A DNA stretch of 64,000 nt from assembly GCF_001584615.1 (NCBI RefSeq), contig NZ_LQQC01000010.1:558001-622000 (forward strand). The letters are read 5' to 3'. Position numbers and translations under genes: made by a program. Of this stretch, positions 34,253 through 42,064 are shown in pieces. Position 1 is the stretch's first letter. The number at the start of each line of letters is the position of its first letter. The notes beneath the pieces are model-generated. The model was given only the letters and a program-made list of their open reading frames with translations, was not told the origin of the DNA and searched no databases. The DNA comes from Brevibacterium ravenspurgense (GTDB taxonomy: Bacteria > Actinomycetota > Actinomycetes > Actinomycetales > Brevibacteriaceae).

Positions 34253-35641
34253 GTGACTGAACAGAAGACTTTTGCTGACTTCGGGGTTTCCGGCCCCATC
34301 GTCGCGGCTCTTGCCGATCACGGCATCACCGAGCCCTTCCCCATTCAATCGATGACTCTGCCGATCGCGCTCGGCGGCGCCGACATCATCGGTCAGGCGC
34401 AGACGGGCACCGGCAAGACCCTCGGCTTCGGCCTACCGCTGCTGCAGCGCCTCGACGCTCCCGTCCGCCCAGAGTTCGCTCCGGCCGAGGGCTCAACCCC
34501 CGAAATCCCCGAAGCCGGTCGTGCTCCCCGCGGTCTCGTGGTTGCGCCAACGCGCGAACTCGCCCAGCAGGTTGCCGGCGAACTTGCGACTGCGGCAGAA
34601 AAGCTGCAGGTCAAGGTCGTCACGATCTATGGCGGTCGGGACTACGAACCGCAGATTGAGTCGCTCAAGGCCGGCGCCGATGTCGTCGTCGGAACTCCGG
34701 GCCGCCTGCTCGACCTGTACGGCCGTCGGATTCTCAAGCTCAGCGAAATCACGACCGTCGTCCTCGACGAGGCCGACGAAATGCTCGACCTGGGCTTCCT
34801 GCCGGATGTTGAGCGCATCATCGCCGCTCTGCCTGCTGGGCGCCAGACGATGTTGTTCTCGGCAACCATGCCGGGTGCGGTTGTGACAATGGCTCGCCGC
34901 TATATGCACCAGCCCACCCACATTCGGGCTGCAAACGAACAGTCGGCGCACGAAAAGACTGCGAACATCAAGCAGTTCGCCTACCGCGCCCACGCTATGG
35001 ACAAGGCCGAGCTCGTCGGTCGTGTACTGCAGTCGGAGGGTCGCGGCCGCACCATCATCTTCGCCAAGACGAAGCGCACTGCCGACCGTCTGGCCGAAGA
35101 GCTCACGGACCGTGGTTTTAATGCCCGCCCGCTGCACGGTGACCTCAACCAGCAGGCGCGCGAGCGTGCTCTGAAGAACTTCCGCACCGGCAAGACCGAT
35201 GTTCTGGTCGCCACCGATGTCGCTGCCCGCGGCATCGACGTTGAGGACGTCACCCACGTCATCAACTACCAGTGCCCGGATGACGAAAGCACCTACATTC
35301 ACCGCGTGGGACGCACCGGTCGTGCCGGCAGCACCGGCATTGCGATCACGCTCATCGACTGGGATGACATTCCGCGCTGGAACATGATCGCCCGCACCCT
35401 TGAGCAGGACCTCGAGGCGAAGGAAACCTACTCCACGTCTCCGCACCTGTTCGAAGAGCAGAACATCCCGAAGGGCACCAAGGGCCGGCTGCCGCGAGCA
35501 CAGTCCGCAAAGTCCGAAGGCTCAGGTTCCGGCCGCGGCGAGAACCGCCGTTCCGGCCGCGGCGAGCGTCGTCGTGATGACAGCAAGCCGCGTCGCCCAC
35601 GCCGCCGCACTCGCGGAGGCAAGAGCGTTGAGAAGGGCTAG
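34253..35641 (+). CDS. DEAD-box RNA helicase, C-terminal tail cut by TAG
   Basis: A 462-residue DEAD-box RNA helicase. The motifs are complete: Q motif region FADFGVSGPIVAAL, Walker A AQTGTGKT (Lys55), PTRELAQQ, VGTPGRLLD, DEADEMLDLG, SATMPG, ARGIDVEDV and HRVGRTGRAG. After residue 385 comes a basic Ser/Gly/Arg tail (GRGENRRSGRGERRRDD). The frame ends at TAG 35639-35641, yet in-frame coding-like sequence continues for 35 codons to TGA 35747-35749, including an Arg-rich run. The intact protein was therefore probably 498 residues. GTG 34253 is set by AGGAAAA; the upstream extension is not conserved. It is probably involved in RNA unwinding, ribosome assembly or decay. Confidence 0.92.
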   Translation: MTEQKTFADFGVSGPIVAALADHGITEPFPIQSMTLPIALGGADIIGQAQTGTGKTLGFGLPLLQRLDAPVRPEFAPAEGSTPEIPEAGRAPRGLVVAPTRELAQQVAGELATAAEKLQVKVVTIYGGRDYEPQIESLKAGADVVVGTPGRLLDLYGRRILKLSEITTVVLDEADEMLDLGFLPDVERIIAALPAGRQTMLFSATMPGAVVTMARRYMHQPTHIRAANEQSAHEKTANIKQFAYRAHAMDKAELVGRVLQSEGRGRTIIFAKTKRTADRLAEELTDRGFNARPLHGDLNQQARERALKNFRTGKTDVLVATDVAARGIDVEDVTHVINYQCPDDESTYIHRVGRTGRAGSTGIAITLIDWDDIPRWNMIARTLEQDLEAKETYSTSPHLFEEQNIPKGTKGRLPRAQSAKSEGSGSGRGENRRSGRGERRRDDSKPRRPRRRTRGGKSVEKG

Positions 35642-35749
35642 GATGCGCAGAAGTCCGATTCCGCACAGCAGGCGAAGACCTCTGATGGGGATGCACCCAA
35701 GCGCCGTCGCCGTCGCCGCCGCACCCGAGGCGAAGCGCAAGAAGACTGA
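35642..35749 (+). pseudogene. Out-cut C-terminal tail of the DEAD-box helicase
   Basis: Directly after the helicase stop the same frame encodes 35 more residues (DAQKSDSAQQAKTSDGDAPK, then a run of seven Arg, then TRGEAQED) before a TGA. Composition and the Arg-rich cluster match the helicase tail upstream. This is most simply a former part of the gene separated by a nonsense change, by readthrough or by a base error. Confidence 0.6.
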
Positions 35750-35774
35750 CGGGTTCCGGCGGGTGCCGGGCGGG

Positions 35775-36620
35775 TCAGGCGTGAAGGACTTCGACGCCGC
35801 GGGCTCGCTCTGCTATTCGCTCCAGCTGTTCCGGCTCGGTGATGTTTTCACCGAGCCGGTTCGGCTTTCCGGCGCCGTGATAGTCGGATGATCCTGTCAC
35901 AATGAGGTCGTGTTCTGCCGCCATGCGGCGCAGTCGGCGGCGCCCCTCCGGGGGATTGTCCCGGTGGTCGATCTCCAGTCCGTCGAGTCCCGCTTCGATG
36001 AGTTCGGCGATGGCAGCGTCACCGAGCACGCGGCCGCGTGCTGATGCAAGAGGGTGGGCGAACACGGCGACTCCCCCGGCATCGTGAACCATGCGCACGG
36101 CATCGATTGCGGATATTGCCGGAATCGGCACGTAGTATGGCCCGCGCGGTGACAGCAGGTGCGCAAAAGCCGCACTGCGGTCGGCGGCGAATCCGCCGGC
36201 TACGAGGGCGTCGGCAATGTGGGGCCGTCCGATTGTCGCTTCAGGGCCGACAACGGCCAGAAGGTCGTCCCACTTCAGCGGGTAGTCGCGGCTGAGCAGT
36301 TCGACCATGCGCTGGCCGCGTTCAAGGCGGGCTTTGCGCATATCGGCAACCGCGGCGGAAAGCTCGGCCCCGTCTGGATTGTGCAGGTAGCTCAGCAGGT
36401 GCACTGTCACCCCGTCGTGTTTGCACGACACTTCCATACCGCGCACCAGGCTGATGCCTTCGCGTTTGGCAGCCACGGCCGCATCGGCCCATCCGCGAAC
36501 CGTGTCGTGATCTGTCAGCCCCACAGTTTCAAGCCCCACCTGCGCGGCTTCTTTCAGCAGTTCTTCGGGCGTTTGAGTGCCGTCGGAAAAGCTCGAGTGG
36601 GTGTGCAGATCGATCGACAT
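35775..36620 (-). CDS. PHP-domain phosphoesterase
   Basis: A 281-residue PHP-domain protein of the YciV/RNase AM-like group, which hydrolyses 3',5'-nucleoside bisphosphates or trims RNA ends. Metal-binding motifs are visible in order: DLHTHSSFSDG (His6, His8), GLTDHDTV, RGMEVSCKHDG, GRPHIADALV, AVFAHPLAS and the C-terminal TGSSDYHGAGKP. All the expected His/Asp ligands seem present, so the enzyme should be active. It is transcribed away from the Xaa-Pro aminopeptidase gene (56 bases between starts) and toward the helicase gene. Exact substrate, nucleotide or RNA, cannot be read here. Confidence 0.88.
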   Translation of the reverse strand: MSIDLHTHSSFSDGTQTPEELLKEAAQVGLETVGLTDHDTVRGWADAAVAAKREGISLVRGMEVSCKHDGVTVHLLSYLHNPDGAELSAAVADMRKARLERGQRMVELLSRDYPLKWDDLLAVVGPEATIGRPHIADALVAGGFAADRSAAFAHLLSPRGPYYVPIPAISAIDAVRMVHDAGGVAVFAHPLASARGRVLGDAAIAELIEAGLDGLEIDHRDNPPEGRRRLRRMAAEHDLIVTGSSDYHGAGKPNRLGENITEPEQLERIAERARGVEVLHA

Positions 36621-36676
36621 GCCACACAGTCTACTGAGCCGGATGACACGGCGGCACTGGCGACTATGCTGGAGTC

Positions 36677-38170
36677 ATGACTACCGATCAGGCTCTTGAT
36701 GACCGTGTCAACAACCGCTCCCGCAGGCCGAATTCGAAGGCCTTCCGGGATTTCGTCGCTCAGGGCTGGGAGCGCACTCCCGTTCCCGCCGAAGCACTCG
36801 AAGCCTCCCGCTTCACCCCCGCCCGCCGTGAGGCAGTCTCCAAGGCATTCCCGGGCGAACGGGTTGTCGTTCCCGCCGGCAGCCTCAAGGTCCGCTCGAA
36901 CGACACCGACTACCCCTTCCGCCCGCACTCTGCGTTCATTCACCTGACCGGGCTGCACGCTGACCTTGAACCCGACTCTGTTCTCGTGTTCGAACCCACC
37001 GAGGACGGCCACGACGTCACGTTCTACTTCAGCCCGCGCGCTGGAGCGGACACCGAGGAGTTCTTCTCGGACGCCCGCTACGGCGAATACTGGGTCGGCA
37101 AGCGCCCGGAACTGGAAACCATGGAGACCATGACCGGCATGGCGTGCCGGCCCATTTCCGAAGCCGGCGATTCCATTACGAAGGACCTCGGCAGCACCTC
37201 GGTGCGTCTGCTGCGCGGTGCCGACAGCAGCATCGAAGCGCAGGTTGATTCCGCCCGCCAGGCTGTTCAGGCCGACCTCGAGGCCAGCCAGGCCGGCGAT
37301 GACGAGCTCGCCCAGTTCCTGTCCGAGCTGCGCCTGATCAAGGACGACTACGAAATCGGCGAAGTCCGCCGCGCTATCGCAATCACCCGTGAAGGCTTCG
37401 ACCACATCATCGACAGCCTCGACGAAGCCGTCGGCCACCACCGCGGTGAGCGTGTCATCGAAACCGCGTTCTGGAAGGCTGCCCGCACCGAGGGCAACAA
37501 CGTCGGCTACGAAACGATTGCTGCTTCCGGCAACAACGCCTGCACGCTCCACTGGACGAAGAACACCGGCAAGGTCAACCCTGGTGATCTGCTGCTGGTC
37601 GATGCCGGTGCTGAGGCCGACAGCCTGTACACGGCTGACATCACCCGCACGATTCCCATCAGCGGTACTTTCTCGGACGTGCAGGCCCGCATCTACGACG
37701 CGGTTCTGGAAGCCGCGGACGCTGCTTTTGCGGTTGCCGGTGAGCACGTCAACCGTCCCGTGAAGTTCGCAGAGATTCACGATGCCGCTATGCATGTCAT
37801 TGCGCACCGCTTGGAAGAGTGGGGTCTTCTGCCGGTTTCTGCCGAAGAGGCGCTCAGCCCTGAGGGCCAGCAGCACCGTCGGTGGATGGTCCACGGAACC
37901 AGCCACCACCTCGGGCTCGATGTTCACGACTGCGCCCAGGCACGTGCCGACATGTACCTGAGTGCTGACCTCAAGCCGGGCATGATCTTCACGATTGAGC
38001 CGGGCCTGTACTTCAAGGAAGAGGATCTTCTGCTTCCCGAGGAATACCGCGGCATTGGCGTGCGGATCGAGGACGACATTCTCGTCACCGAGGACGGCGT
38101 TGAGAACCTGTCGGCCGGCTTCCCGCGGACTCGCGAAGAAATCGAAGCGTGGGTTCAGGGGCGCAGCTGA
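36677..38170 (+). CDS. pepP: Xaa-Pro aminopeptidase (M24B)
   Basis: A 497-residue aminopeptidase P that removes N-terminal residues preceding proline. The N-terminal domain (about 30-200) matches the AMP_N fold (FTPARREAVSKAFPGERVVV, HSAFIHLTGLHA). The C-terminal pita-bread domain carries the dinuclear metal ligands: Asp in LLLVDAGAE, Asp in YTADITRT, His in HGTSHHLGLDVHD, Glu in FTIEPGLYF and Glu in VRIEDDIL. Length and motif order fit actinobacterial PepP. The ATG is close to the divergent PHP gene. The following P1-peptidase GTG starts immediately after the stop, so two peptidases form one unit. Confidence 0.93.
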   Translation: MTTDQALDDRVNNRSRRPNSKAFRDFVAQGWERTPVPAEALEASRFTPARREAVSKAFPGERVVVPAGSLKVRSNDTDYPFRPHSAFIHLTGLHADLEPDSVLVFEPTEDGHDVTFYFSPRAGADTEEFFSDARYGEYWVGKRPELETMETMTGMACRPISEAGDSITKDLGSTSVRLLRGADSSIEAQVDSARQAVQADLEASQAGDDELAQFLSELRLIKDDYEIGEVRRAIAITREGFDHIIDSLDEAVGHHRGERVIETAFWKAARTEGNNVGYETIAASGNNACTLHWTKNTGKVNPGDLLLVDAGAEADSLYTADITRTIPISGTFSDVQARIYDAVLEAADAAFAVAGEHVNRPVKFAEIHDAAMHVIAHRLEEWGLLPVSAEEALSPEGQQHRRWMVHGTSHHLGLDVHDCAQARADMYLSADLKPGMIFTIEPGLYFKEEDLLLPEEYRGIGVRIEDDILVTEDGVENLSAGFPRTREEIEAWVQGRS

Positions 38171-39331
38171 GTGGAACTCGGCCGTCTGCTTCCCGGGGTC
38201 GGCCCCGAGCACATCGGGGTGAGGGTCGGCACGTGCGCTGTGGGTTCTCTCAGCGGCGTCACGGCTCTCATTCCGCCTGCGGGAAGCACAGTCGGGGTTG
38301 ACTCCCGAGGTGGAGGCCCGGCTACGCACGAAACCGACATCGCCCGCCCGGGAACCCTTCCGTTCGGGGCGGACGGGATTGTGCTGACCGGTGGCAGTGC
38401 GCTGGGACTGGCTTCAGCCCGCGGGGTGCAGGACCGGCTGGTCGAGTCCGGTGTGGGCACGCCTGTTGCCGGCACGCGGGTCCCGATTGTTCCCGCCGCC
38501 GCGATTTTCGACATCGGCCGCGGAGGCGCGCCTACTCCCCCATCTGCTGAGGATGGGTACCGGGCTGCCGAGAACGCACTCGGCCGCCGGGCAGCCAGCG
38601 GTTCCGTTCTGTATGAGTCTCGTGGCAGCACGGGTGCCGGGATCGGCGCGTGGACGGGCCGCGGTTTTTCCCGAGGCGGAATGGGCTGCGCGTCAATCTT
38701 CACCGCGGGCGGGCACTGGGTCAGTGCAGTCGTCATCGCCAATCCGATGGGCACTCTGTTTGAGCCCGGCGGCAGGCTTGCCGCCGCGGGTGTGCTCAAT
38801 ACCTACGGAGTGCAGCTGTCGTCTGTCGATCCGGATGAAACCGCACGGATGACTGAGTGCGCCCGACAGCGTCAGCAGCAGGCACCGACGAACACGACTA
38901 TTGCCGTCATCTGCACTGATGCTTCGCTGACAGACGCGGAGACCACTCGGCTGGCGGCGTCCGCACACGCGGGAATCGCCCGTGCCGTGTGGCCCTCTCA
39001 CACCATGTTCGACGGCGACACCGTGTTTGCTCTCAGCGCCGGGCAGCACGCAGACGGTGCTGCCTCGACCGGCCCCGGGAGCTCCGCCTCGTCACCGGGA
39101 ACCCCCGTGGAGATGCAGACCCAGCTCAACATCGCCGCCGCCGATGCCCTATCTGCCGCAATCGTCGATGCTGTTCTCACCGCGGGTGAACCGCACCACC
39201 AACTGTCCAACGTGGATCTTCCGCCAGCGCTGAGGGATGTTTTCCCTGACCTGTGCAGTGCGTGGGAAGCGCAGGCGCGGGAACGCCTGGATGGTCCGCT
39301 GACAGGGACAGACACCGCGGTACAGCCCTGA
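38171..39331 (+). CDS. P1 family peptidase (S58, DmpA-like)
   Basis: A 386-residue member of the P1/DmpA family of N-terminal nucleophile-type aminopeptidases, which mature by cutting themselves into two chains. The probable self-cleavage and nucleophile site is PTNTTIAVICTDA (about residue 238). Upstream are the Gly-rich family stretches IVLTGGSALGLASARGVQ and GGMGCASIFTAGGHWVSAVV. The segment DGAASTGPGSSASSPG near residue 300 is a low-complexity insert. GTG 38171 follows the pepP stop with no gap, so it depends on reinitiation or coupling. The exact peptide substrates, and whether it hydrolyses D- or beta-amino acid peptides, cannot be inferred. Confidence 0.85.
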   Translation: MELGRLLPGVGPEHIGVRVGTCAVGSLSGVTALIPPAGSTVGVDSRGGGPATHETDIARPGTLPFGADGIVLTGGSALGLASARGVQDRLVESGVGTPVAGTRVPIVPAAAIFDIGRGGAPTPPSAEDGYRAAENALGRRAASGSVLYESRGSTGAGIGAWTGRGFSRGGMGCASIFTAGGHWVSAVVIANPMGTLFEPGGRLAAAGVLNTYGVQLSSVDPDETARMTECARQRQQQAPTNTTIAVICTDASLTDAETTRLAASAHAGIARAVWPSHTMFDGDTVFALSAGQHADGAASTGPGSSASSPGTPVEMQTQLNIAAADALSAAIVDAVLTAGEPHHQLSNVDLPPALRDVFPDLCSAWEAQARERLDGPLTGTDTAVQP

Positions 39332-39386
39332 TCGGCGGCGAAGTAGAATAGCCAGTCGAATATCGTCGTCAGAGGAAGGTCGGTCA

Positions 39387-40514
39387 GTGACACCTCCCAA
39401 CAGGGACGCGGTATATGAAGCCCTCAAAGGCGTCATAGACCCCGAAATCCGCCGCAGCATCGTCGAACTGGGAATGCTCGACGAATTCACCATCGCAGAC
39501 GACGGCACCGTCGACGTGCGCGTTCTGCTGACAGTCGCGGGCTGTCCGCTCAAGGACACCATCATCAGCGACACCACGAAGTCCGTACAGGCTGTTGAAG
39601 GCGTCACCGCCGTCAACGTGGAACTGGGCACCATGACACCCGAGCAGCGCCAAGAGATGCGCGAAAAGCTCCAGGGGCCCGGCGCCTCGCGCCCCATTCC
39701 CTTCAACGAACCGAACTCGCTCACCCGCGTCTACGCGGTGGCCTCCGGCAAGGGCGGTGTCGGCAAGTCGTCTGTAACCGCCAACCTCGCTGTCGCACTC
39801 GCCGAACAGGGCCTGTCGGTCGGCGTTGTCGACGCCGACATCTACGGCTTCTCGATCCCCGGCATGCTCGGCCTGTCCGGCAACCCCACCCGCGTGGACG
39901 ACATGATCATCCCGCAGGTGGCTCACAACGTGAAGGTCATGTCGATCGGCATGTTCGTCCCGCCGTCACAGCCTGTCGTGTGGCGCGGACCCATGCTGCA
40001 CCGTGCGCTCCAGCAGTTCCTCACGGACGTGTTCTGGGGCGACCTCGACATCCTGCTGCTCGACCTGCCTCCGGGTACGGGTGACATCGCCATTTCAGTC
40101 GGCCAGCTGCTGCCCACCTCGGAGCTTCTGGTTGTCACAACACCGCAGCAGGCCGCCGCCCAGGTGGCCGCACGCGCCGGCACGGTCGCAACACAGACCC
40201 GCCAGCGCATCGCGGGTGTTGTCGAGAATATGTCGTGGCTCGAACTGCCCTCCGGTGAGCGCATGGAGATCTTCGGTTCAGGAGGCGGCACCGAGGTAGC
40301 CGAACAGCTGACCCGCACCACCGGTGCGAAGGTCCCGCTCCTGGGTCAGATTCCGCTGGACGAGCCCGTCCGCTCCGGCGCTGACGCCGGTGTGCCGGCT
40401 GTTCTGTCCCACCCGGACTCCCCCGCTTCGGTGACGCTGCGCTCTGTTGCCCAGCAGCTCAGCCGCCGTTCGCGCGGACTTGCCGGCCGTTCGCTGGGAC
40501 TGTCACCGGCCTGA
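39387..40514 (+). CDS. mrp: Mrp/ApbC iron-sulfur carrier ATPase
   Basis: A 375-residue Mrp-family protein with an N-terminal MIP18 (DUF59) domain (residues 1-95; VIDPEIRRSIVELGMLD, VAGCPLKD) and a C-terminal P-loop ATPase. The deviant Walker A is VASGKGGVGKSSVTANLAVA (Lys127). VDADIYGFSIPGMLGL and LDLPPGTGDIAIS follow. The usual C-terminal CxxC for Fe-S binding is not seen; the corresponding place reads ENMSWLELPSGERMEIFGSG. It probably assists Fe-S cluster assembly, but without the CxxC the cluster site is unclear. AGGAAGG precedes GTG 39387; a TAGAAT hexamer (39344-39349) may be its -10. A 17-bp terminator follows. Confidence 0.92.
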   Translation: MTPPNRDAVYEALKGVIDPEIRRSIVELGMLDEFTIADDGTVDVRVLLTVAGCPLKDTIISDTTKSVQAVEGVTAVNVELGTMTPEQRQEMREKLQGPGASRPIPFNEPNSLTRVYAVASGKGGVGKSSVTANLAVALAEQGLSVGVVDADIYGFSIPGMLGLSGNPTRVDDMIIPQVAHNVKVMSIGMFVPPSQPVVWRGPMLHRALQQFLTDVFWGDLDILLLDLPPGTGDIAISVGQLLPTSELLVVTTPQQAAAQVAARAGTVATQTRQRIAGVVENMSWLELPSGERMEIFGSGGGTEVAEQLTRTTGAKVPLLGQIPLDEPVRSGADAGVPAVLSHPDSPASVTLRSVAQQLSRRSRGLAGRSLGLSPA

Positions 40515-40552
40515 GTAAGGCAGACAGCTGAAGACTCGTCACACAGCTGAAG

Positions 40553-40594
40553 AAGAGGGGCGTGCGAGGTTGAACCTCGCACGCCCCTCTTTTC
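40553..40594. terminator. Bidirectional terminator between mrp and tatB
   Basis: A 17-bp perfect stem (40553-40569 with 40575-40591), loop TTGAA, followed by TTTC on the + strand. It separates convergent mrp and tatB. Confidence 0.88.
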
Positions 40595-40618
40595 GATTTC
40601 ACAGCATTGGGACGGCGC

Positions 40619-40999
40619 TTACGTGGCTTCGTCGTCAAACGGCGCCGGTTTCGATGTGTCGCGCTGGCCAGCCTGTTCTGAGTACCTCTGCAGGGGTGAC
40701 AGGCGCATAGGCTCCAGCGGGCGATCATCAGCCGGTTCGGGTTCGTCGTCTTCCATGAGGGCCTCACGCACAATCCTGCGCGGGTCGTACTGGCGCGGAT
40801 CGAATTTCTGCCAGTCGACGTCTTTGAAGTCGTCACCCATTTCGTCCTGCACGCTGTCGCGCAGACTGACGACCTGCTTGCGCATGGTTTTGACGAAATC
40901 ACGCAGCTGCGCGGCATATTCCGGCATGCGCTGCGGGCCTACGACAATGAGAACAACAAGCATGATGATGATGAACTCAGTGCCGTTGATCCCGAACAT
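40619..40999 (-). CDS. tatB: Sec-independent translocase protein TatB
   Basis: A 126-residue TatB, part of the twin-arginine translocase that exports folded proteins. The N-terminus is the single membrane helix (FGINGTEFIIIMLVVLIVV) with the GPQRMPEYA motif, followed by an amphipathic helix (AAQLRDFVKTMRKQVVSLRD) and an acidic, Pro-rich tail. I use ATG 40999, with MFGING the standard start; a start three codons earlier would fall inside the -10 hexamer. In mycobacteria sigE-rseA-htrA lie just upstream of tatB, but here an O-methyltransferase gene is the direct divergent neighbour. No tatA or tatC is in the window. Confidence 0.92.
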   Translation of the reverse strand: MFGINGTEFIIIMLVVLIVVGPQRMPEYAAQLRDFVKTMRKQVVSLRDSVQDEMGDDFKDVDWQKFDPRQYDPRRIVREALMEDDEPEPADDRPLEPMRLSPLQRYSEQAGQRDTSKPAPFDDEAT

Positions 41000-41006
41000 G
41001 CACACC

Positions 41007-41012
41007 ATTCTA
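41007..41012 (-). promoter_or_regulatory. -10 element for a probably leaderless tatB transcript
   Basis: On the minus strand TAGAAT ends seven bases before ATG 40999, and no Shine-Dalgarno is present. This is the spacing expected when the start codon is also the transcription start, common in actinobacteria. Confidence 0.5.
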
Positions 41013-41127
41013 AGCCGTGGCGCCCTCCGGCTTCAGCCGAGGTCGGCACACGCCGGGGCCTGTGACTATGCTTATCCCACCAGGGTCATCAGGCCCGACG
41101 GGAGCACACGCAGAACAGGAGGAGCGC

Positions 41128-41751
41128 TTGTCCAGAAACTGGGCGGCTGACAGCCACTATGCTTCTCGGTTCAACACCGCGACAGCCGCAGAAGAAGCGG
41201 CACGCACAATTGCGGCGGACTATCAGAGCGCCCCGTTGGGCGCGACATCCGCCAGGCTTCTGACCATGCTCGTACAGCTGACCGGTGCAAAGAACGTCGT
41301 TGAGCTGGGCACCGGCACGGGAGCGTCAACACTGGCGATACTCGCAGGATTGGGCCCCGGCGGCATGCTCACGAGTGTTGACATTGATCGCGAACGCCAG
41401 TCAGTGGCTGCTGAACTCGCTGAGGTCGCAGGTTTCCGCGCCCACCGAACCCGGTTCATCCAGGGCTTTGCCGAATCGGTCCTCAGCCGGCTCTCACCGG
41501 AAGGCTACGACTTCGTGTTCGTCGACACTGACCCGGCTGGTTTCCCCGACATCGTGCCGCAGGCCCTGACGAAGGTGCGCACCGGCGGACTGCTGGTGGT
41601 CAATGACGCCCTGGGTTCGGGGACCGTCGCAGACCCCGCGGCTCGCGATGCGAGTTCCACCGCCCTGCGTCGGGTTCTTGCTGATCTGCAGGACTCCCCC
41701 AACCGTGTGCTCCTGCCGATCGATGCGGGACTGCTGGCAGTACGCCGCTGA
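41128..41751 (+). CDS. SAM-dependent O-methyltransferase (family 3, Rv1220c-like)
   Basis: A 207-residue class I methyltransferase of the catechol-O-methyltransferase/caffeoyl-CoA type. SAM-binding motif I is VVELGTGTGASTLAI, followed by acidic LTSVDIDRERQ, and the metal-ligand regions YDFVFVDTDPAGF and LLVVNDAL. TTG 41128 is decided by the AGGAGGAG Shine-Dalgarno just upstream and leads directly into SRNWAADSHY. The open frame reaches 37 codons further but without family likeness. The metal-binding Asp of this family appears as the first Asp of VDTD. Substrate unknown. The orthologue is adjacent to sigE in mycobacteria. Confidence 0.86.
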   Translation: MSRNWAADSHYASRFNTATAAEEAARTIAADYQSAPLGATSARLLTMLVQLTGAKNVVELGTGTGASTLAILAGLGPGGMLTSVDIDRERQSVAAELAEVAGFRAHRTRFIQGFAESVLSRLSPEGYDFVFVDTDPAGFPDIVPQALTKVRTGGLLVVNDALGSGTVADPAARDASSTALRRVLADLQDSPNRVLLPIDAGLLAVRR

Positions 41752-41765
41752 TCGGCCAAAGAAAA

Positions 41766-41794
41766 ATCCCGTTCTCCCAGTGGGAGAACGGGAT
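41766..41794. terminator. Bidirectional terminator, O-methyltransferase / DUF3117
   Basis: ATCCCGTTCTCCC (41766-41778) pairs perfectly with 41782-41794 around loop AGT. The A-run on its left gives a T tract for the minus-strand DUF3117 gene. Confidence 0.82.
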
Positions 41795-41808
41795 CTGCGA
41801 AACGCCGG

Positions 41809-41979
41809 TCAGCCTTCGAGCGCTCCGGCCAGGACATCCTTGAGGTCCTGAGCTTCGTCCTGGCTGATTTCGATAACCAGACGGCCGCCGCCTTCAACGG
41901 GCAGGCGAAGGACATAGCCGCGTCCCTCTTTCGTCACTTCGAGAGGGCCATCACCGGTGCGAGGCTTCTGAGCTGCCAT
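41809..41979 (-). CDS. DUF3117 family small protein (56 residues)
   Basis: A 56-residue protein, shorter than common gene-finding limits. It starts MAAQKPRTGDGPLEVTKEGR, continues GYVLRLPVEGGGRLVIEIS and ends DLKDVLAGALEG. This matches the actinobacterial DUF3117 family (Rv1211 type), recognisable by KPRTGDGPLE and PVEGGGRLV. AAAGGA seven bases before the ATG is a good ribosome site, and a strong terminator follows 15 bases after the stop. Two possible -10 elements upstream (see 42013) suggest its own promoter. The function is unknown; the near-invariant sequence across the phylum suggests a core cellular role. Confidence 0.92.
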   Translation of the reverse strand: MAAQKPRTGDGPLEVTKEGRGYVLRLPVEGGGRLVIEISQDEAQDLKDVLAGALEG

Positions 41980-42012
41980 TCTTAATCCTTTCGCCGAACA
42001 CAGTTATCAGCT

Positions 42013-42018
42013 ATTATC
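42013..42018 (-). promoter_or_regulatory. Possible -10 element of the DUF3117 gene
   Basis: GATAAT on the minus strand, 34 bases before ATG 41979, in a locally A/T-rich patch (42000-42060). A -35 is not clear. Confidence 0.35.
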
Positions 42019-42064
42019 CAACACTTTCTCGGGTTTCGCACATAACGAGACCTTCTTCGTCATA

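Noticed and set aside
35642-35749. The helicase tail as an independent small gene
   Set aside because: No start codon or ribosome site in that frame directly after the stop, and the composition matches the helicase tail.
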